Assembly: GCA_023440975.1 (NCBI GenBank)
Contig: JAEZRD010000086.1
Coordinates: 1 to 62,198, forward strand
Reading direction: 5' to 3'
DNA from: Methanobacteriota archaeon
GTDB lineage: Archaea; Methanobacteriota; Methanobacteria; Methanobacteriales; Methanobacteriaceae
Length of the DNA stretch: 62,198 bases
Positions 46,472 to 55,323 of the stretch are shown here, one piece after another (the stretch's first letter is position 1; each line of letters begins with the position of its first letter). The notes beneath the pieces are model-generated. The model did not search any database, had not been told where the DNA came from, and was given only the letters and a program-made list of their open reading frames with translations. The translations under genes were made by a program, and so were the position numbers.

Positions 46472-47641
46472 TTATCCACCAAATATTTTGAAAAATAGTG
46501 GGATAAATACTTGTGATGGTAAGATTACTAATGTTGCAATACTTACACTTAAATTGGTTCCAATTACTACAAGTAGGATTCTGAAAATATTATTATTCCA
46601 TAAATCTCTTAAGGATTCAATTTCACTTAAATTGTTAATATCTTTTTTACGAACTTTACGATATTTAACTTCTGTAAGTCCACTAAACCATCCTGCAGCA
46701 AGTAAGGGGTGTATAATGGTTAAAGGTGCAACTACTCCTCCAACGATTGCGGATTGAATTTTACTTCCACTAAGTATTGAACCTAAAAATCCCATAATCA
46801 TACTTATTATGATGAATTCAGCTATATTCCATTCAATTTTAATTCCACTTAAATAAGCCAGAAAAAATATCACAATAAATAGTATTGGAATCATAGCTAA
46901 GAATATTTTAAGCCAAGGGATTCCTCCATCTTTTTCAATATTAGTTATTTCACTCATTGGTGGAATATCTTCAGGATTATCAAGGTAACGGTTAATTCCA
47001 TCTTGGTGTCCAGCACCGACAACAGCTATAACTTTGTCTTCTTCAATGCAACGAATACTATTTGCAAGGTATGCATCTCTTTCTTGAACTAGAGCATGGT
47101 AAGCTCCAGGTGATACTTCTTTAAAGTATTCCATTACTTCTTCAAGGGTTTCTTCTTTTTTTAAATCCTCAATATCAATTTCTTCCTCTTCATCTGAGAA
47201 GAAACTGGTCACGGTACTGAATAAGAATTTGAGTTTTTCCCACATACTCATATTGTTTAGTACACGTTGTAATGTTATGTTAATATCACGATCTAGGAGT
47301 GCTATTTTGATACCTAAATCATTTGCAGCATCAGCTGCAGCAATCATTTCTGAACCAGGTTTAACATCTAAATCTGCTCCAATTTTATTTTGGATATAAG
47401 AAAGTATGGTTGTAGCAAAGAATAATCCTACTTTGTTCTCTTTGATGATTTTTGAAATATGTATACTTTCCTCATCATCAACTAGACCTGCTCTTTCTCT
47501 CATAAGTCGATCATATCGACCATAATCCAGTTCGATTCCGACTACATCAGGTTGTTGCTCGTAGATAGCATCTTTAACTTCTTCCACACTATCTTGGGAA
47601 ACATGAGCTGTTCCGATAATAGTTAAACATTCTCTTTTCAT
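46472..47641 (-). CDS. TraB/PrgY family protein
   Basis: A 389-residue protein. The N-terminal soluble domain (about 1-235) has 'IIGTAHVSQDSVEEV' (about 8-22), 'VVGIELDYGRYDRL' (about 34-47) and 'VIAVVGAGHQDGI' (about 203-215), the TIKI/TraB fold motifs with conserved GxxH and Glu. Four to five membrane segments follow (about 250-385). Relatives include PrgY, which limits peptide pheromone activity, and TIKI metalloproteases. The substrate here is unknown. Confidence 0.85.
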   Translation of the reverse strand: MKRECLTIIGTAHVSQDSVEEVKDAIYEQQPDVVGIELDYGRYDRLMRERAGLVDDEESIHISKIIKENKVGLFFATTILSYIQNKIGADLDVKPGSEMIAAADAANDLGIKIALLDRDINITLQRVLNNMSMWEKLKFLFSTVTSFFSDEEEEIDIEDLKKEETLEEVMEYFKEVSPGAYHALVQERDAYLANSIRCIEEDKVIAVVGAGHQDGINRYLDNPEDIPPMSEITNIEKDGGIPWLKIFLAMIPILFIVIFFLAYLSGIKIEWNIAEFIIISMIMGFLGSILSGSKIQSAIVGGVVAPLTIIHPLLAAGWFSGLTEVKYRKVRKKDINNLSEIESLRDLWNNNIFRILLVVIGTNLSVSIATLVILPSQVFIPLFFKIFGG

Positions 47642-47778
47642 TTTTAAAAAACTCTTTTCATGTTTATAATTAATTTTAATTTTTGTAAAAAAAAATTTTA
47701 AAATAGTTACTAAATGGTGTCTTATTAGCTAATTTATTATATTTTTATTATTATATAAAATTAATCTTTTAAAAATTT

Positions 47779-48468
47779 TTATTTTAATAATTTAAATTTC
47801 TTATTTTTATAAAGCACAACATTGTTGGTAATGTTTTTTTGCATACAATAAGTTATATCATCTTCATGGTTTAACTTTGTGAGCACTACACCTGAACGTG
47901 TATTTGGTATTGATTTTTTAATGTTTTCATAATTTCTTGAAGCTAATATGCTTCCAATTGCATATTCTGATATTTTATCTTCTTTTTTTAGCTTTTTATT
48001 TATCCAGTATAATATTTCTCCACAAGCAAGATAATCTTCTAATGCAAATTCACTATTTCTTCCAGCCATAACAAGATCAATATGGCTTGTTGCAATTTCT
48101 AATGCTTTGTCTGCTACTGCATGAGCATTTACAAATGACCCTATTAATACGGTTGATTTCATTGCTTCCATAATTCTTGTACCATTACTAGTGGTAATAA
48201 CAACAGTATCTTTGTTTGTTTTAAGGTTTTCCACTTTTTCGGGGGAATTTCCTACATCAAAGTCTTTTAATTTTTTCCCTTTTCTTTCACCAGCAAGTAT
48301 TGCATCTTTTTCTTTAGCAATTTTTCTTGCTTCTTCGGGAGTAAATGCAGGTATGACATCTTTAAAATTATTAAATGCCATTGTAATTGTTGCACTAGCT
48401 CTTAATGCATCTACAACAATTGAAACATCTTTACTTTGAGTTTTTTCTAGGCTTAATGTAACTTTCAT
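47779..48468 (-). CDS. comB: 2-phosphosulfolactate phosphatase
   Basis: A 229-residue ComB. 'VVDALRASATITMAF' (about 18-32), 'LAGERKGKKLKDFDVGNSP' (about 57-75), 'VVITTSNGTRIMEA' (about 88-101) and 'LVMAGRNSEFALEDYLACG' (about 132-150) are family hallmarks. It removes phosphate from phosphosulfolactate in coenzyme M synthesis, supplying the substrate for ComC (29557-30579). It stands alone, divergent from the methanogenesis-related cluster that begins at 48584. Confidence 0.92.
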   Translation of the reverse strand: MKVTLSLEKTQSKDVSIVVDALRASATITMAFNNFKDVIPAFTPEEARKIAKEKDAILAGERKGKKLKDFDVGNSPEKVENLKTNKDTVVITTSNGTRIMEAMKSTVLIGSFVNAHAVADKALEIATSHIDLVMAGRNSEFALEDYLACGEILYWINKKLKKEDKISEYAIGSILASRNYENIKKSIPNTRSGVVLTKLNHEDDITYCMQKNITNNVVLYKNKKFKLLK

Positions 48469-48583
48469 ATTAATCTTTTCACTAATCTCAGTTTTAACAT
48501 ATTATATATAAGTATAATAATATATTTAATAATTAGATTTATTTTAAATAAATTTTTAATATAAATAATTGATATGGTGTATT

Positions 48584-49141
48584 ATGGAAATAGTTGTAAC
48601 TCCAATGTGTGAAAAAATTTTATTATGGGCAGGAATATCTGATTATGTGGTAAATAAACACCCTGATATGGAAAAAAATGCAGATATGGCTGTAGTATTA
48701 TCTAAAAGAAAAACAGAAATACCCTCTATAAATATTGAATTAAATACATTCCAACAAATTAAAGATGGAATTTATAAAGTTTCAAAAGAACTAAATGGGA
48801 ATTCAATAACAGAAGATTATATAAATAAAATTTTTGAAGACTATAATAAAGCAAATGAAATTATTAAAAATTTAGATAATATATGTAGAAAAAATAGTAA
48901 AATTAATGTGAAAGTTTACAGTATATTTTTAAATGATATTGTAGAAGATTTAGGTTTTAATATTATTAAAGATGATGAAGATTCCTATGAACTTGTAATT
49001 TGTCCAGATTTCATGTTAGATAAGATTAATGAGGATGATGATAATTATAAAATTATTTGTGTCCCTTCACATGCGAATGTATCAAGTGATCCAATTGAAA
49101 GGGCGATTTCACGATATTCTATTATTTTAGATAATATTTAA
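48584..49141 (+). CDS. Unassigned methanogen protein next to marker protein 7
   Basis: A 185-residue soluble protein that I cannot place in a family. The first 45 residues hold a hydrophobic, conserved-looking block ('VVTPMCEKILLWAGISDYVV'). The middle is a Lys/Asn-rich helical region (about 55-115). The end has 'YELVICPDFMLD' and 'YKIICVPSHANVSSDPIERA'. Three Cys are scattered, with no cluster motif. It is 92 bases upstream of the marker 7 gene on the same strand and in a cluster leading to mcr, so a role in MCR maturation is conceivable but only inferred. The frame opens at TTG 48569; the ATG at 48584 after 'ggtgt' is the likely start. Confidence 0.7.
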   Translation: MEIVVTPMCEKILLWAGISDYVVNKHPDMEKNADMAVVLSKRKTEIPSINIELNTFQQIKDGIYKVSKELNGNSITEDYINKIFEDYNKANEIIKNLDNICRKNSKINVKVYSIFLNDIVEDLGFNIIKDDEDSYELVICPDFMLDKINEDDDNYKIICVPSHANVSSDPIERAISRYSIILDNI

Positions 49142-49233
49142 AATTTTATTTGATAAAAATTTTTATACTATATATTATTATAATAATTAATTACAGGAAA
49201 AATTTATAAATTTATAATGGGAGATTTAGTAGC

Positions 49234-50145
49234 ATGTATGAAACATTAACATATGAAGGTGGAGTTCATAAAAGTGAAGAATTAAGAGAGCTTATCGAAG
49301 ATTTAGGTGGTTTTATTCTTCAAGAAAACATTTTACAAATGGAATTGATTATTAATATGGCTATTCCAATGGAAGATGTGGATAAAATAAAGGAAAAAGC
49401 TAAAGAAATATTTGGTGAAGTTACTGTTGCTCCTATGGCTGGTACTGAAATAGCTATTGTATCTCCAACTCTTGCAAGACATCACTTGCCTCATGCTGCT
49501 TGTGATATAAGTGAGTATTTACGTCGTTATGGTGCTAAAGATAATATGGTTGGTTTAGCACGTGGACATGGAAAAGGTACTGCTGGAATCTCTCAACCAG
49601 AGAAAGATTTAATTAATGAGCATGATATTGCAATTTTTGCTCTTGGAAGTTTTAAAGATTGTATAATTGATAAATCATTTTTATTTGATGATATTGATAT
49701 ACCTGTAATTGTTACTGGTTCTCCTGAAATTGATTTAGAAGAGTTGCCTGGTGCAGATGCTTATGTTAGTGGTTTAGGACGTATTCCTCGTAGACTTAAA
49801 AGAGATCCTGATATAAGGGCTTTAAAACGTTTAGTTGATGTTGTTGAAGATCAATTAACTAGTTTAAAGAAAGATTTGGCTCAAGATCCTCCTTTGTATC
49901 CTAGTATTCTTGTTAAAAATGAGATTGAATCTCAGGTTCCTGCAATTAAAGAGGTTATTAGTCCAACTCCTGTAACTAGTCAAATTAGTGGGTTACGTGT
50001 AAAATTAGATTATGATAAGTATCATGAAGAAATTGGTAATGTTCAAATTGATGATAAAAAGTTGAAAGATATTGCTACTATTGAAAAATCTCATATGTAT
50101 GATTATATTTTAGTACGTCTTTTAAATGAAAGTTCAATTGTCTAA
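49234..50145 (+). CDS. mmp7: Methanogenesis marker protein 7 (McrC-related)
   Basis: A 303-residue protein that I match to the methanogen-specific marker 7 family. 'MYETLTYEGGVHKSEEL' at the N-terminus, 'PTLARHHLPHAACDISEYLR' (about 87-106), 'GLARGHGKGTAGISQPEKD' (about 114-132) and 'VSGLGRIPRRLKRDPDIRAL' (about 176-195) are well defined. As known for the family, it is distantly related to McrC and has been found with McrC in the ATP-dependent complex that activates methyl-coenzyme M reductase. The mcr operon begins 3.3 kb downstream. 'gggag' precedes the ATG. Confidence 0.75.
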   Translation: MYETLTYEGGVHKSEELRELIEDLGGFILQENILQMELIINMAIPMEDVDKIKEKAKEIFGEVTVAPMAGTEIAIVSPTLARHHLPHAACDISEYLRRYGAKDNMVGLARGHGKGTAGISQPEKDLINEHDIAIFALGSFKDCIIDKSFLFDDIDIPVIVTGSPEIDLEELPGADAYVSGLGRIPRRLKRDPDIRALKRLVDVVEDQLTSLKKDLAQDPPLYPSILVKNEIESQVPAIKEVISPTPVTSQISGLRVKLDYDKYHEEIGNVQIDDKKLKDIATIEKSHMYDYILVRLLNESSIV

Positions 50146-50229
50146 TTTTAAATTTTTTAAATTTTTATAATTTATTTTATTTTTGTATTATTTTTATTAT
50201 TTTTTTTTTTATTTCAGGTAGTGATAGTT

Positions 50230-51324
50230 ATGGATAGTTTGATGCAACGTTATTTTTCAATGACAATGTTTCCTACAATAATTTTAATGTTTTATAATTA
50301 TTTTTTAATTAATGGTATGTGGGGTTTAATTTCAACTCCAAATACTAATATAACTATGTTTATAGCAGTTTTAATTTGTGTTTTAACTTTAATATCTTCT
50401 TATATTGAATTATATCATTCAAATAGTGTTACACGTTCTATAATGGTGGTGTTAGAGTCATGGAAGTGGCCATCACTTATATATTTGTTTGTATTGATTG
50501 TATTATACTTATTATCTAAAGTAGTTATTATACCTGAAATTGTTACAATTAGTATATATGTAATAGTACTTTTAGTGGGATTTTATACATATTATAAAGC
50601 TCACCATGTAGTTGTTAATGGATATGACTTAGAATTAGAAAATTTAAGTGAAGAAATAGATATAATTCACCTATCAGATGTACATTACGGAACATTTAGA
50701 AATCAAGGATTATTAAATCAGGTAGTAAATAAAATTAATAAATTAGCAGATCAAGGTGCTGAACTTGCAATTATTAGTGGAGATTTAGCTGATGGTTCAA
50801 CATGTATAAATAAAGAGGATTTCCAAGTTTTTAAGAATGTTAAAATTCCAATAATTTTCACACCAGGAAATCATGATTATTATCCTGGAATTGAAAATGT
50901 TCTTAAAGCAGCTGAAGAAGGAGGTATAACTTTATTAGATAACAATTATTGCACATATAAAGATTTAAATATTGTTGGATTAAGTTATAGTTTTTCAGAT
51001 ATAGAAACTTTAGACTTGGATAAATTAGAAATTGATGCTAATGAAAATAATATTATTGTTTATCATATTCCAGAAAAATGGGATTATTTTACAAGTTTAG
51101 GTTTTGATTTACAATTATCTGGTCATACTCATGGTGGACAATTTTATCCTGCAAACTTATGGGTTAGTAGATTTTTCCCATTAGATAAAGGTTTGTTTAC
51201 TAATAATGATTTTGGTAAAACTAGTTATTTGTCTGTTTCTACTGGTGTAGGTACTATGGGTCCTCCTTTAAGATGGGGTACTGATGCGGAATTGGTTTTA
51301 CTTAAATTAAAACCTAAAAATTAA
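50230..51324 (+). CDS. Membrane-anchored metallophosphoesterase
   Basis: A 364-residue protein with about four N-terminal membrane segments (about 15-125). A calcineurin-like phosphoesterase domain follows (about 145-362). Metal motifs are 'IIHLSDVHYGTFRN' (D-x-H), 'AIISGDLADG' (G-D), 'IFTPGNHDYY' (G-N-H-D) and 'LQLSGHTHGGQFYP' (G-H-T-H). The family includes UDP-diacylglucosamine-type and undefined phosphoesterases; the substrate is unknown. The frame's GTG at 50221 belongs to an 'aggtagtgat' ribosome-binding sequence, so the ATG at 50230 is used. It lies between marker 7 and Mmp10. Confidence 0.85.
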   Translation: MDSLMQRYFSMTMFPTIILMFYNYFLINGMWGLISTPNTNITMFIAVLICVLTLISSYIELYHSNSVTRSIMVVLESWKWPSLIYLFVLIVLYLLSKVVIIPEIVTISIYVIVLLVGFYTYYKAHHVVVNGYDLELENLSEEIDIIHLSDVHYGTFRNQGLLNQVVNKINKLADQGAELAIISGDLADGSTCINKEDFQVFKNVKIPIIFTPGNHDYYPGIENVLKAAEEGGITLLDNNYCTYKDLNIVGLSYSFSDIETLDLDKLEIDANENNIIVYHIPEKWDYFTSLGFDLQLSGHTHGGQFYPANLWVSRFFPLDKGLFTNNDFGKTSYLSVSTGVGTMGPPLRWGTDAELVLLKLKPKN

Positions 51325-51433
51325 TTTTTCTAATTTTTTTTCAATACTTTTTTTTACTATATATTATTATATAATGGAATTTTTTTTTAAAATCATATAA
51401 TTATTTTAACTATGAATTATATAAAAAATTCTT

Positions 51434-52681
51434 ATGCAAATTGTAGCTGATGTTGGTGGAATTCCTGGAAAAGATTGTAGAGGCTATTGTAAATATTGTT
51501 ATTTTCGTAAAGTTAAACCAATTGAACCATTAGGTTGTAGGTATTGTCCTCCTAATAGTGTAGGTTGTGCTAGATGCAGTGAGGGTATTTGTGAAACTGG
51601 TACAGAATTTAAACCTTCATTTTTAGTGATGAATGAGATTCAAACTTCTATGATGATGAATCAGGGTTTAAATGGTGAGTTTAAAGTAAATATTAGTGGT
51701 GGTGGGGATGTTAGTTGTTATCCTCAGCTTGAAGAATTAGTTTCTGGAATAAATCAATTTGGACTTAAATCTCATTTAGGTTATACAAGTGGAAAGGGGA
51801 TAGATGATTCTGAAATGGCTTCAAGATTGATGAATCTTGGGGTTGATGAAGTTACTTTTACTTTATTTGCAGATGATATAGGTTTACGTAAAGAATGGGT
51901 TAAAGATCCTACTCCTGAAGCTTCTCTTGAGTCTGCTAAGTTATTTGCTGAGAATGCTAATCTTTATGCAGCTAGTGTTATTATTCCTGGAGTGAATGAT
52001 GGGGAAGTTTTAAGAAAAACTTGTGAATCTTTAGAAAGTTGGGGTGCTAAGGCTTTGCTTTTAATGAGATTTGCTAATACTACTGAACAGGGTCTTATTT
52101 TAGGTAATGCTCCTGTGGTTGATGGTATTGAATCACAATCTATTGAGGAATTTTCTAGTCTTGTTGATGAGATTAATAAAGAATATAGTTTACGGGTTAC
52201 TGGAACACCTTTGGGTGATCCTACTATTAATGCTCCTTTTATTATATCTAAAGAAGGTAATGAAGAGTATTTACAATTCCTTAAAGAGGTTACTGGTGAA
52301 GCTACAATAGTTACTAGTAAAATAGCTGCTCCTTTTATTAGTGCTGTTTTTAAAAAGATTGGTGCAAATACTGTTAATGTTATAGGGACTAATAAAGATA
52401 TTGCTTGTTTGATGACTAGAGAAGATTTTGAATCTATTGATTTGTGTAATGTTAAGGACTCTGTGATTATTCCTGGTCGTTCTTTTGTTCATGATAAAGT
52501 TGTTGAGGATATTTTTTCACGTGATGGGGTTGAACGTGTTGTTGGTAGAGGTCCTGATACTTTAAGTGTTGATGGTGAGTTAAGTAGTGGTATGACTGAT
52601 GAGGAAGTTATTATGGAAGAAATTGAATCTTTTAGAGATTTGATTGATGCTATTAACTTTTTTGGTATGAGAAAAGTTTGA
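51434..52681 (+). CDS. mmp10: Methanogenesis marker protein 10, McrA arginine C-methyltransferase (radical SAM)
   Basis: A 415-residue radical SAM/cobalamin enzyme. 'DVGGIPGKDCRGYCKYCYFR' (about 5-24) holds the C-x3-C-x2-C cluster site. A Cys-rich stretch follows ('GCRYCPPNSVGCARC', about 34-48) that binds a further metal or cluster. In the family the enzyme forms 5-(S)-methylarginine in McrA, so its place directly before mcrBDCGA fits. An in-frame stop at 51422 forces the start at 51434, yet no ribosome-binding sequence is seen. A TATA-like 'catataatta' at 51394-51403 would place transcription start near the ATG, suggesting leaderless mRNA. Confidence 0.9.
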   Translation: MQIVADVGGIPGKDCRGYCKYCYFRKVKPIEPLGCRYCPPNSVGCARCSEGICETGTEFKPSFLVMNEIQTSMMMNQGLNGEFKVNISGGGDVSCYPQLEELVSGINQFGLKSHLGYTSGKGIDDSEMASRLMNLGVDEVTFTLFADDIGLRKEWVKDPTPEASLESAKLFAENANLYAASVIIPGVNDGEVLRKTCESLESWGAKALLLMRFANTTEQGLILGNAPVVDGIESQSIEEFSSLVDEINKEYSLRVTGTPLGDPTINAPFIISKEGNEEYLQFLKEVTGEATIVTSKIAAPFISAVFKKIGANTVNVIGTNKDIACLMTREDFESIDLCNVKDSVIIPGRSFVHDKVVEDIFSRDGVERVVGRGPDTLSVDGELSSGMTDEEVIMEEIESFRDLIDAINFFGMRKV

Positions 52682-53152
52682 TTTTTTTTAGTATTACTTT
52701 TGATTTTTTCTATCTTATTACTTTTTCTTTCTTTTTTTAATATTCTATTTTTTATACTATTATTTTATATTAAACGAATATTTTATTATTTGTTTTTGAT
52801 TTTGAATTATTTATTTTTGTTTGTTTTATATTAAACCGTTTTTTAATAATTTTTTTTCATTAAAAATTATTATTATTTGTTTCATTAAAAGTATTATGAT
52901 TATTTTTTTATTAAATTTTAAATTATTTATAAAAAATTAGAAAATTTGATAATTTTGTATATTTTATAAAAATTTAAATGATTACTTTTTAAAATATAGG
53001 GAGTTTTTATAGATATTGTAAATATGAATTTTTGCTTTTTAAGTGTTTTTTCAATGCCTATTTAATTTTTGATTAAAATAAATACTTCACTTCTTTAACT
53101 TTAAAATTTTTTGTTTAATTATCTCAACTTTCATTAAAATCTCATTTTTTTC

Positions 53153-53196
53153 ATTTTAACTTAAAATTTTAGTTAATTATTATTTTAAGTTAAAAT
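53153..53196. repeat. 15-bp perfect inverted repeat upstream of mcr
   Basis: Arms attttaacttaaaat (53153-53167) and attttaagttaaaat (53182-53196) are exact complements with a 14-base spacer. Each arm is itself nearly palindromic, as expected for binding of two dimers. It lies about 100 bases before the mcr TATA box, so it could be a regulator site. A terminator role is less likely, since the nearest upstream stop is 470 bases away. Confidence 0.55.
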
Positions 53197-53297
53197 TTTT
53201 AAATTTAATTTTAGTAATACTTTTTTAATTATCAATAACAAGAAATTTGGATTAACTTATCATTTATAAATTTTACTAAATCTTTCTAAAAAGAATA

Positions 53298-53306
53298 TTT
53301 ATATTA
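53298..53306 (+). promoter_or_regulatory. mcrB: Probable TATA box of the mcr operon
   Basis: 'tttatatta' within an AT-rich stretch (53295-53310) is the best TATA match in the 150 bases before mcrB. Archaeal initiation about 25 bases downstream would fall near 53328-53331, exactly at the left edge of the predicted leader hairpin. Position inferred, not measured. Confidence 0.55.
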
Positions 53307-53329
53307 TATCTTATTCAAAGATAAAATCG

Positions 53330-53414
53330 TATACCAAATAGCTGGCTATTGCAATACTTGCTTTGTAGCTTACTCACTTCAAACAATTTTTATAATGTTT
53401 GATTGAGTGGTATA
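53330..53414 (+). ncRNA. Predicted structured 5' leader of the mcr mRNA
   Basis: An 85-base segment that can fold into a closed multi-arm structure. The outer stem is tatacca (53330-53336) with tggtata (53408-53414). Inside are aatagc/gctatt (53337-53350, two-base loop) and gcaa/ttgc (53351-53361). The longest arm pairs ctca with tgag and tcaaaca (53379-53385) with tgtttga (53396-53402) around a 10-base loop. It would form the first part of the mcr transcript, 30 bases before mcrB. It lacks tRNA consensus features. The function is unknown: stability, translation control or ligand sensing. Confidence 0.45.
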
Positions 53415-53445
53415 TTAGTAACTCTATTAAATTAGGAGGGAAAAA

Positions 53446-54777
53446 ATGGCAAAGTTTGATGATAAAGTCGATTTATACGACGAAAGAGGTTCATTAGTTG
53501 CATCTGATGTACCTATCGAAGCTCTAAGCCCACTACGAAATCCTGCTATACAAAAAATTATTCAAGGTGTAAAACGGACCGTAGCTGTAAACTTAGAAGG
53601 TATCGAAAAAGCATTAAAAACTGGATCTGTTGGAGGAAACAAATCCAAAATTTTAGGTAGAGAAATGGATCTCGACCTTGTAGGAAACGCTGACGCTATA
53701 GGAGCAACTTTAAAAGATAAGCTTCAAGTAGACGAAGGAGATGACACATTAGTTGAACCAATCTCTGGTGGTAAAAGAATAAAAGTTCAAATTCCATCTG
53801 ACAGATTAAATTGTGCAGCTGAATACTCTGTAGCACCATTAGCTACTGCAGCAGCTTTAACACAATCTATTCTTGAAAACATGGATGTAAGCATTTACGA
53901 TGCTAACATGGTAAAAGCAGCAATCTTAGGTAGATACCCACAATCTGTAGATTACATGGGATCTAATATCGCAACTATGTTAGACGTACCACAAAAACTC
54001 GAAGGACCTGGTTACGCATTAAGAAATGTAGGAGCAAACCACTTCGTAGCAGCAACCATGAAAAACACTTTACAAGGAGCTGCACTTTGTTCTATATTTG
54101 AACAATCTGCTATGTTTGAAATGGGAGATGCAATCGGTGCATTTGAAAGATTACATTTATTAGGTTTAGCTTACCAAGGTTTAAACGCTGACAACATGGT
54201 ATTAGACTTAGTTAAAGATAACGGAGCAGAAGGTAATGTTGGAAATATTGTAGCTGCAACTATTGAAAAAGCAGAAGCTGACAACATCATTGCTGCAGGC
54301 CAAGATCTTAATGGATTTACAATGTACAAAACTGATGATGTAGCAAAATGGAACGCATATTGTGCTGCAGGTTCTATTGCAGCTGTAATGGTTAACGTTG
54401 GTGCAGCAAGAGCTGCTCAAGGTATTCCAAGTACATTATTATACTTCAACGATAACATAGAATTTGCAACAGGTTTACCTGGTCTCGACTTCGGTAGAGC
54501 AGAAGGGGTAGCTGTAGGATTCAGTTTCTTCAGTCACTCTATCTACGGAGGAGGAGGTCCTGGTTTATTCAACGGTAACCACGTTGTAACCAGACACAGT
54601 AAAGGATTCTGTATTCCACCAGTAGTAGCTGCAATGTCATTAGATGCAGGTACTCAACTCTTCAGCCCAGAAGCAACTTCTGGACTTATTAAAGAAGTAT
54701 ATGGTTCATTTGATGAATTCCGTGAACCGTTAAAATATGTTGCAGAAGCAGCTGACGAAATCAAAGGAGACATCTAA
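53446..54777 (+). CDS. mcrB: Methyl-coenzyme M reductase, beta subunit
   Basis: A 443-residue McrB of standard length. 'MAKFDDKVDLYDERGSLVAS' is the typical N-terminus. 'FSFFSHSIYGGGGPGLFNGN' (about 361-380) lines the substrate channel, with residues contacting coenzyme B (Phe and Tyr of this block) and F430. It is part of the (alpha-beta-gamma)2 enzyme that forms methane and the CoM-S-S-CoB heterodisulfide. It has a strong 'ggaggg' site and codon usage with many C-ending codons, as expected of a very highly expressed gene. Confidence 0.97.
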   Translation: MAKFDDKVDLYDERGSLVASDVPIEALSPLRNPAIQKIIQGVKRTVAVNLEGIEKALKTGSVGGNKSKILGREMDLDLVGNADAIGATLKDKLQVDEGDDTLVEPISGGKRIKVQIPSDRLNCAAEYSVAPLATAAALTQSILENMDVSIYDANMVKAAILGRYPQSVDYMGSNIATMLDVPQKLEGPGYALRNVGANHFVAATMKNTLQGAALCSIFEQSAMFEMGDAIGAFERLHLLGLAYQGLNADNMVLDLVKDNGAEGNVGNIVAATIEKAEADNIIAAGQDLNGFTMYKTDDVAKWNAYCAAGSIAAVMVNVGAARAAQGIPSTLLYFNDNIEFATGLPGLDFGRAEGVAVGFSFFSHSIYGGGGPGLFNGNHVVTRHSKGFCIPPVVAAMSLDAGTQLFSPEATSGLIKEVYGSFDEFREPLKYVAEAADEIKGDI

Positions 54778-54839
54778 GTAATCTAATGAATTGTTAAAAT
54801 TCATCGAATCTAATTAAAATAAAAATATGAGGTTATTGA

Positions 54840-55295
54840 ATGGATATTGAAATATTCCCACACAGAATACTAGGATCAGATACTACTGAAAAATTACTAA
54901 ATGAAATTGAATCTTTAGATGATGTTAAAAGAACAGTTATTCATGGACCAAGATTACCACCATTGGATGATTTTGAAAAGAAATACGGTGATCGTAGAGA
55001 AATCATAGTTAACGACGAAGTTGTAGAACTTAAAGTTAAAACTGGTCGTATATGGATAGAACTTGAGAATGAAGAAACTGTGAATTTAATTGATGATATC
55101 TGTGAAAAGCATCTTCCTTTTGGATATGATATAAACACTAATCGAGATCAATACATCCGAAAAGAAAGAACTGTTACTGATGATATGAAATATGGGAATG
55201 TTGAAATGCCTGACGAATTAATTGGAATCACTGATCAACATTCAAAATTTGCTGATAGTGTTTCATTAATTAAAAAGGATAAAGACGATTCATAA
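54840..55295 (+). CDS. mcrD: Methyl-coenzyme M reductase operon protein D
   Basis: A 151-residue McrD. 'IEIFPHRILGSDTTEKLLNE' at the N-terminus and 'VIHGPRLPP' (about 33-41) are characteristic. It is a non-subunit protein of the operon that binds apo-MCR and assists assembly or F430 insertion, as known of the family. It lies 62 bases after mcrB. Its codon usage returns to the AT-rich genome average, in line with lower expression than the subunit genes. Confidence 0.93.
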   Translation: MDIEIFPHRILGSDTTEKLLNEIESLDDVKRTVIHGPRLPPLDDFEKKYGDRREIIVNDEVVELKVKTGRIWIELENEETVNLIDDICEKHLPFGYDINTNRDQYIRKERTVTDDMKYGNVEMPDELIGITDQHSKFADSVSLIKKDKDDS

Positions 55296-55323
55296 AAAAG
55301 AAACAACAATAAGGATTATTAAT

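Larger units (their letters stand above)
52682..53445. promoter_or_regulatory. Intergenic region upstream of the mcr operon
   Basis: About 760 bases, extremely AT-rich at first. It contains a 15-bp inverted repeat (53153-53196), a TATA box (53298-53306), a structured leader (53330-53414) and the mcrB ribosome-binding site 'aggaggg' at 53434-53440; the first three have their own entries. No ORF or tRNA is visible. T-rich DNA right after the mmp10 stop (52683-52740) may end that transcript. Confidence 0.6.

Noticed and set aside
53330..53414. Cloverleaf-like fold resembling a tRNA
   Set aside because: No T-arm consensus (GTTCRA), no anticodon arm of five pairs with a seven-base loop and no acceptor-stem geometry. 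It is better seen as an mRNA leader.
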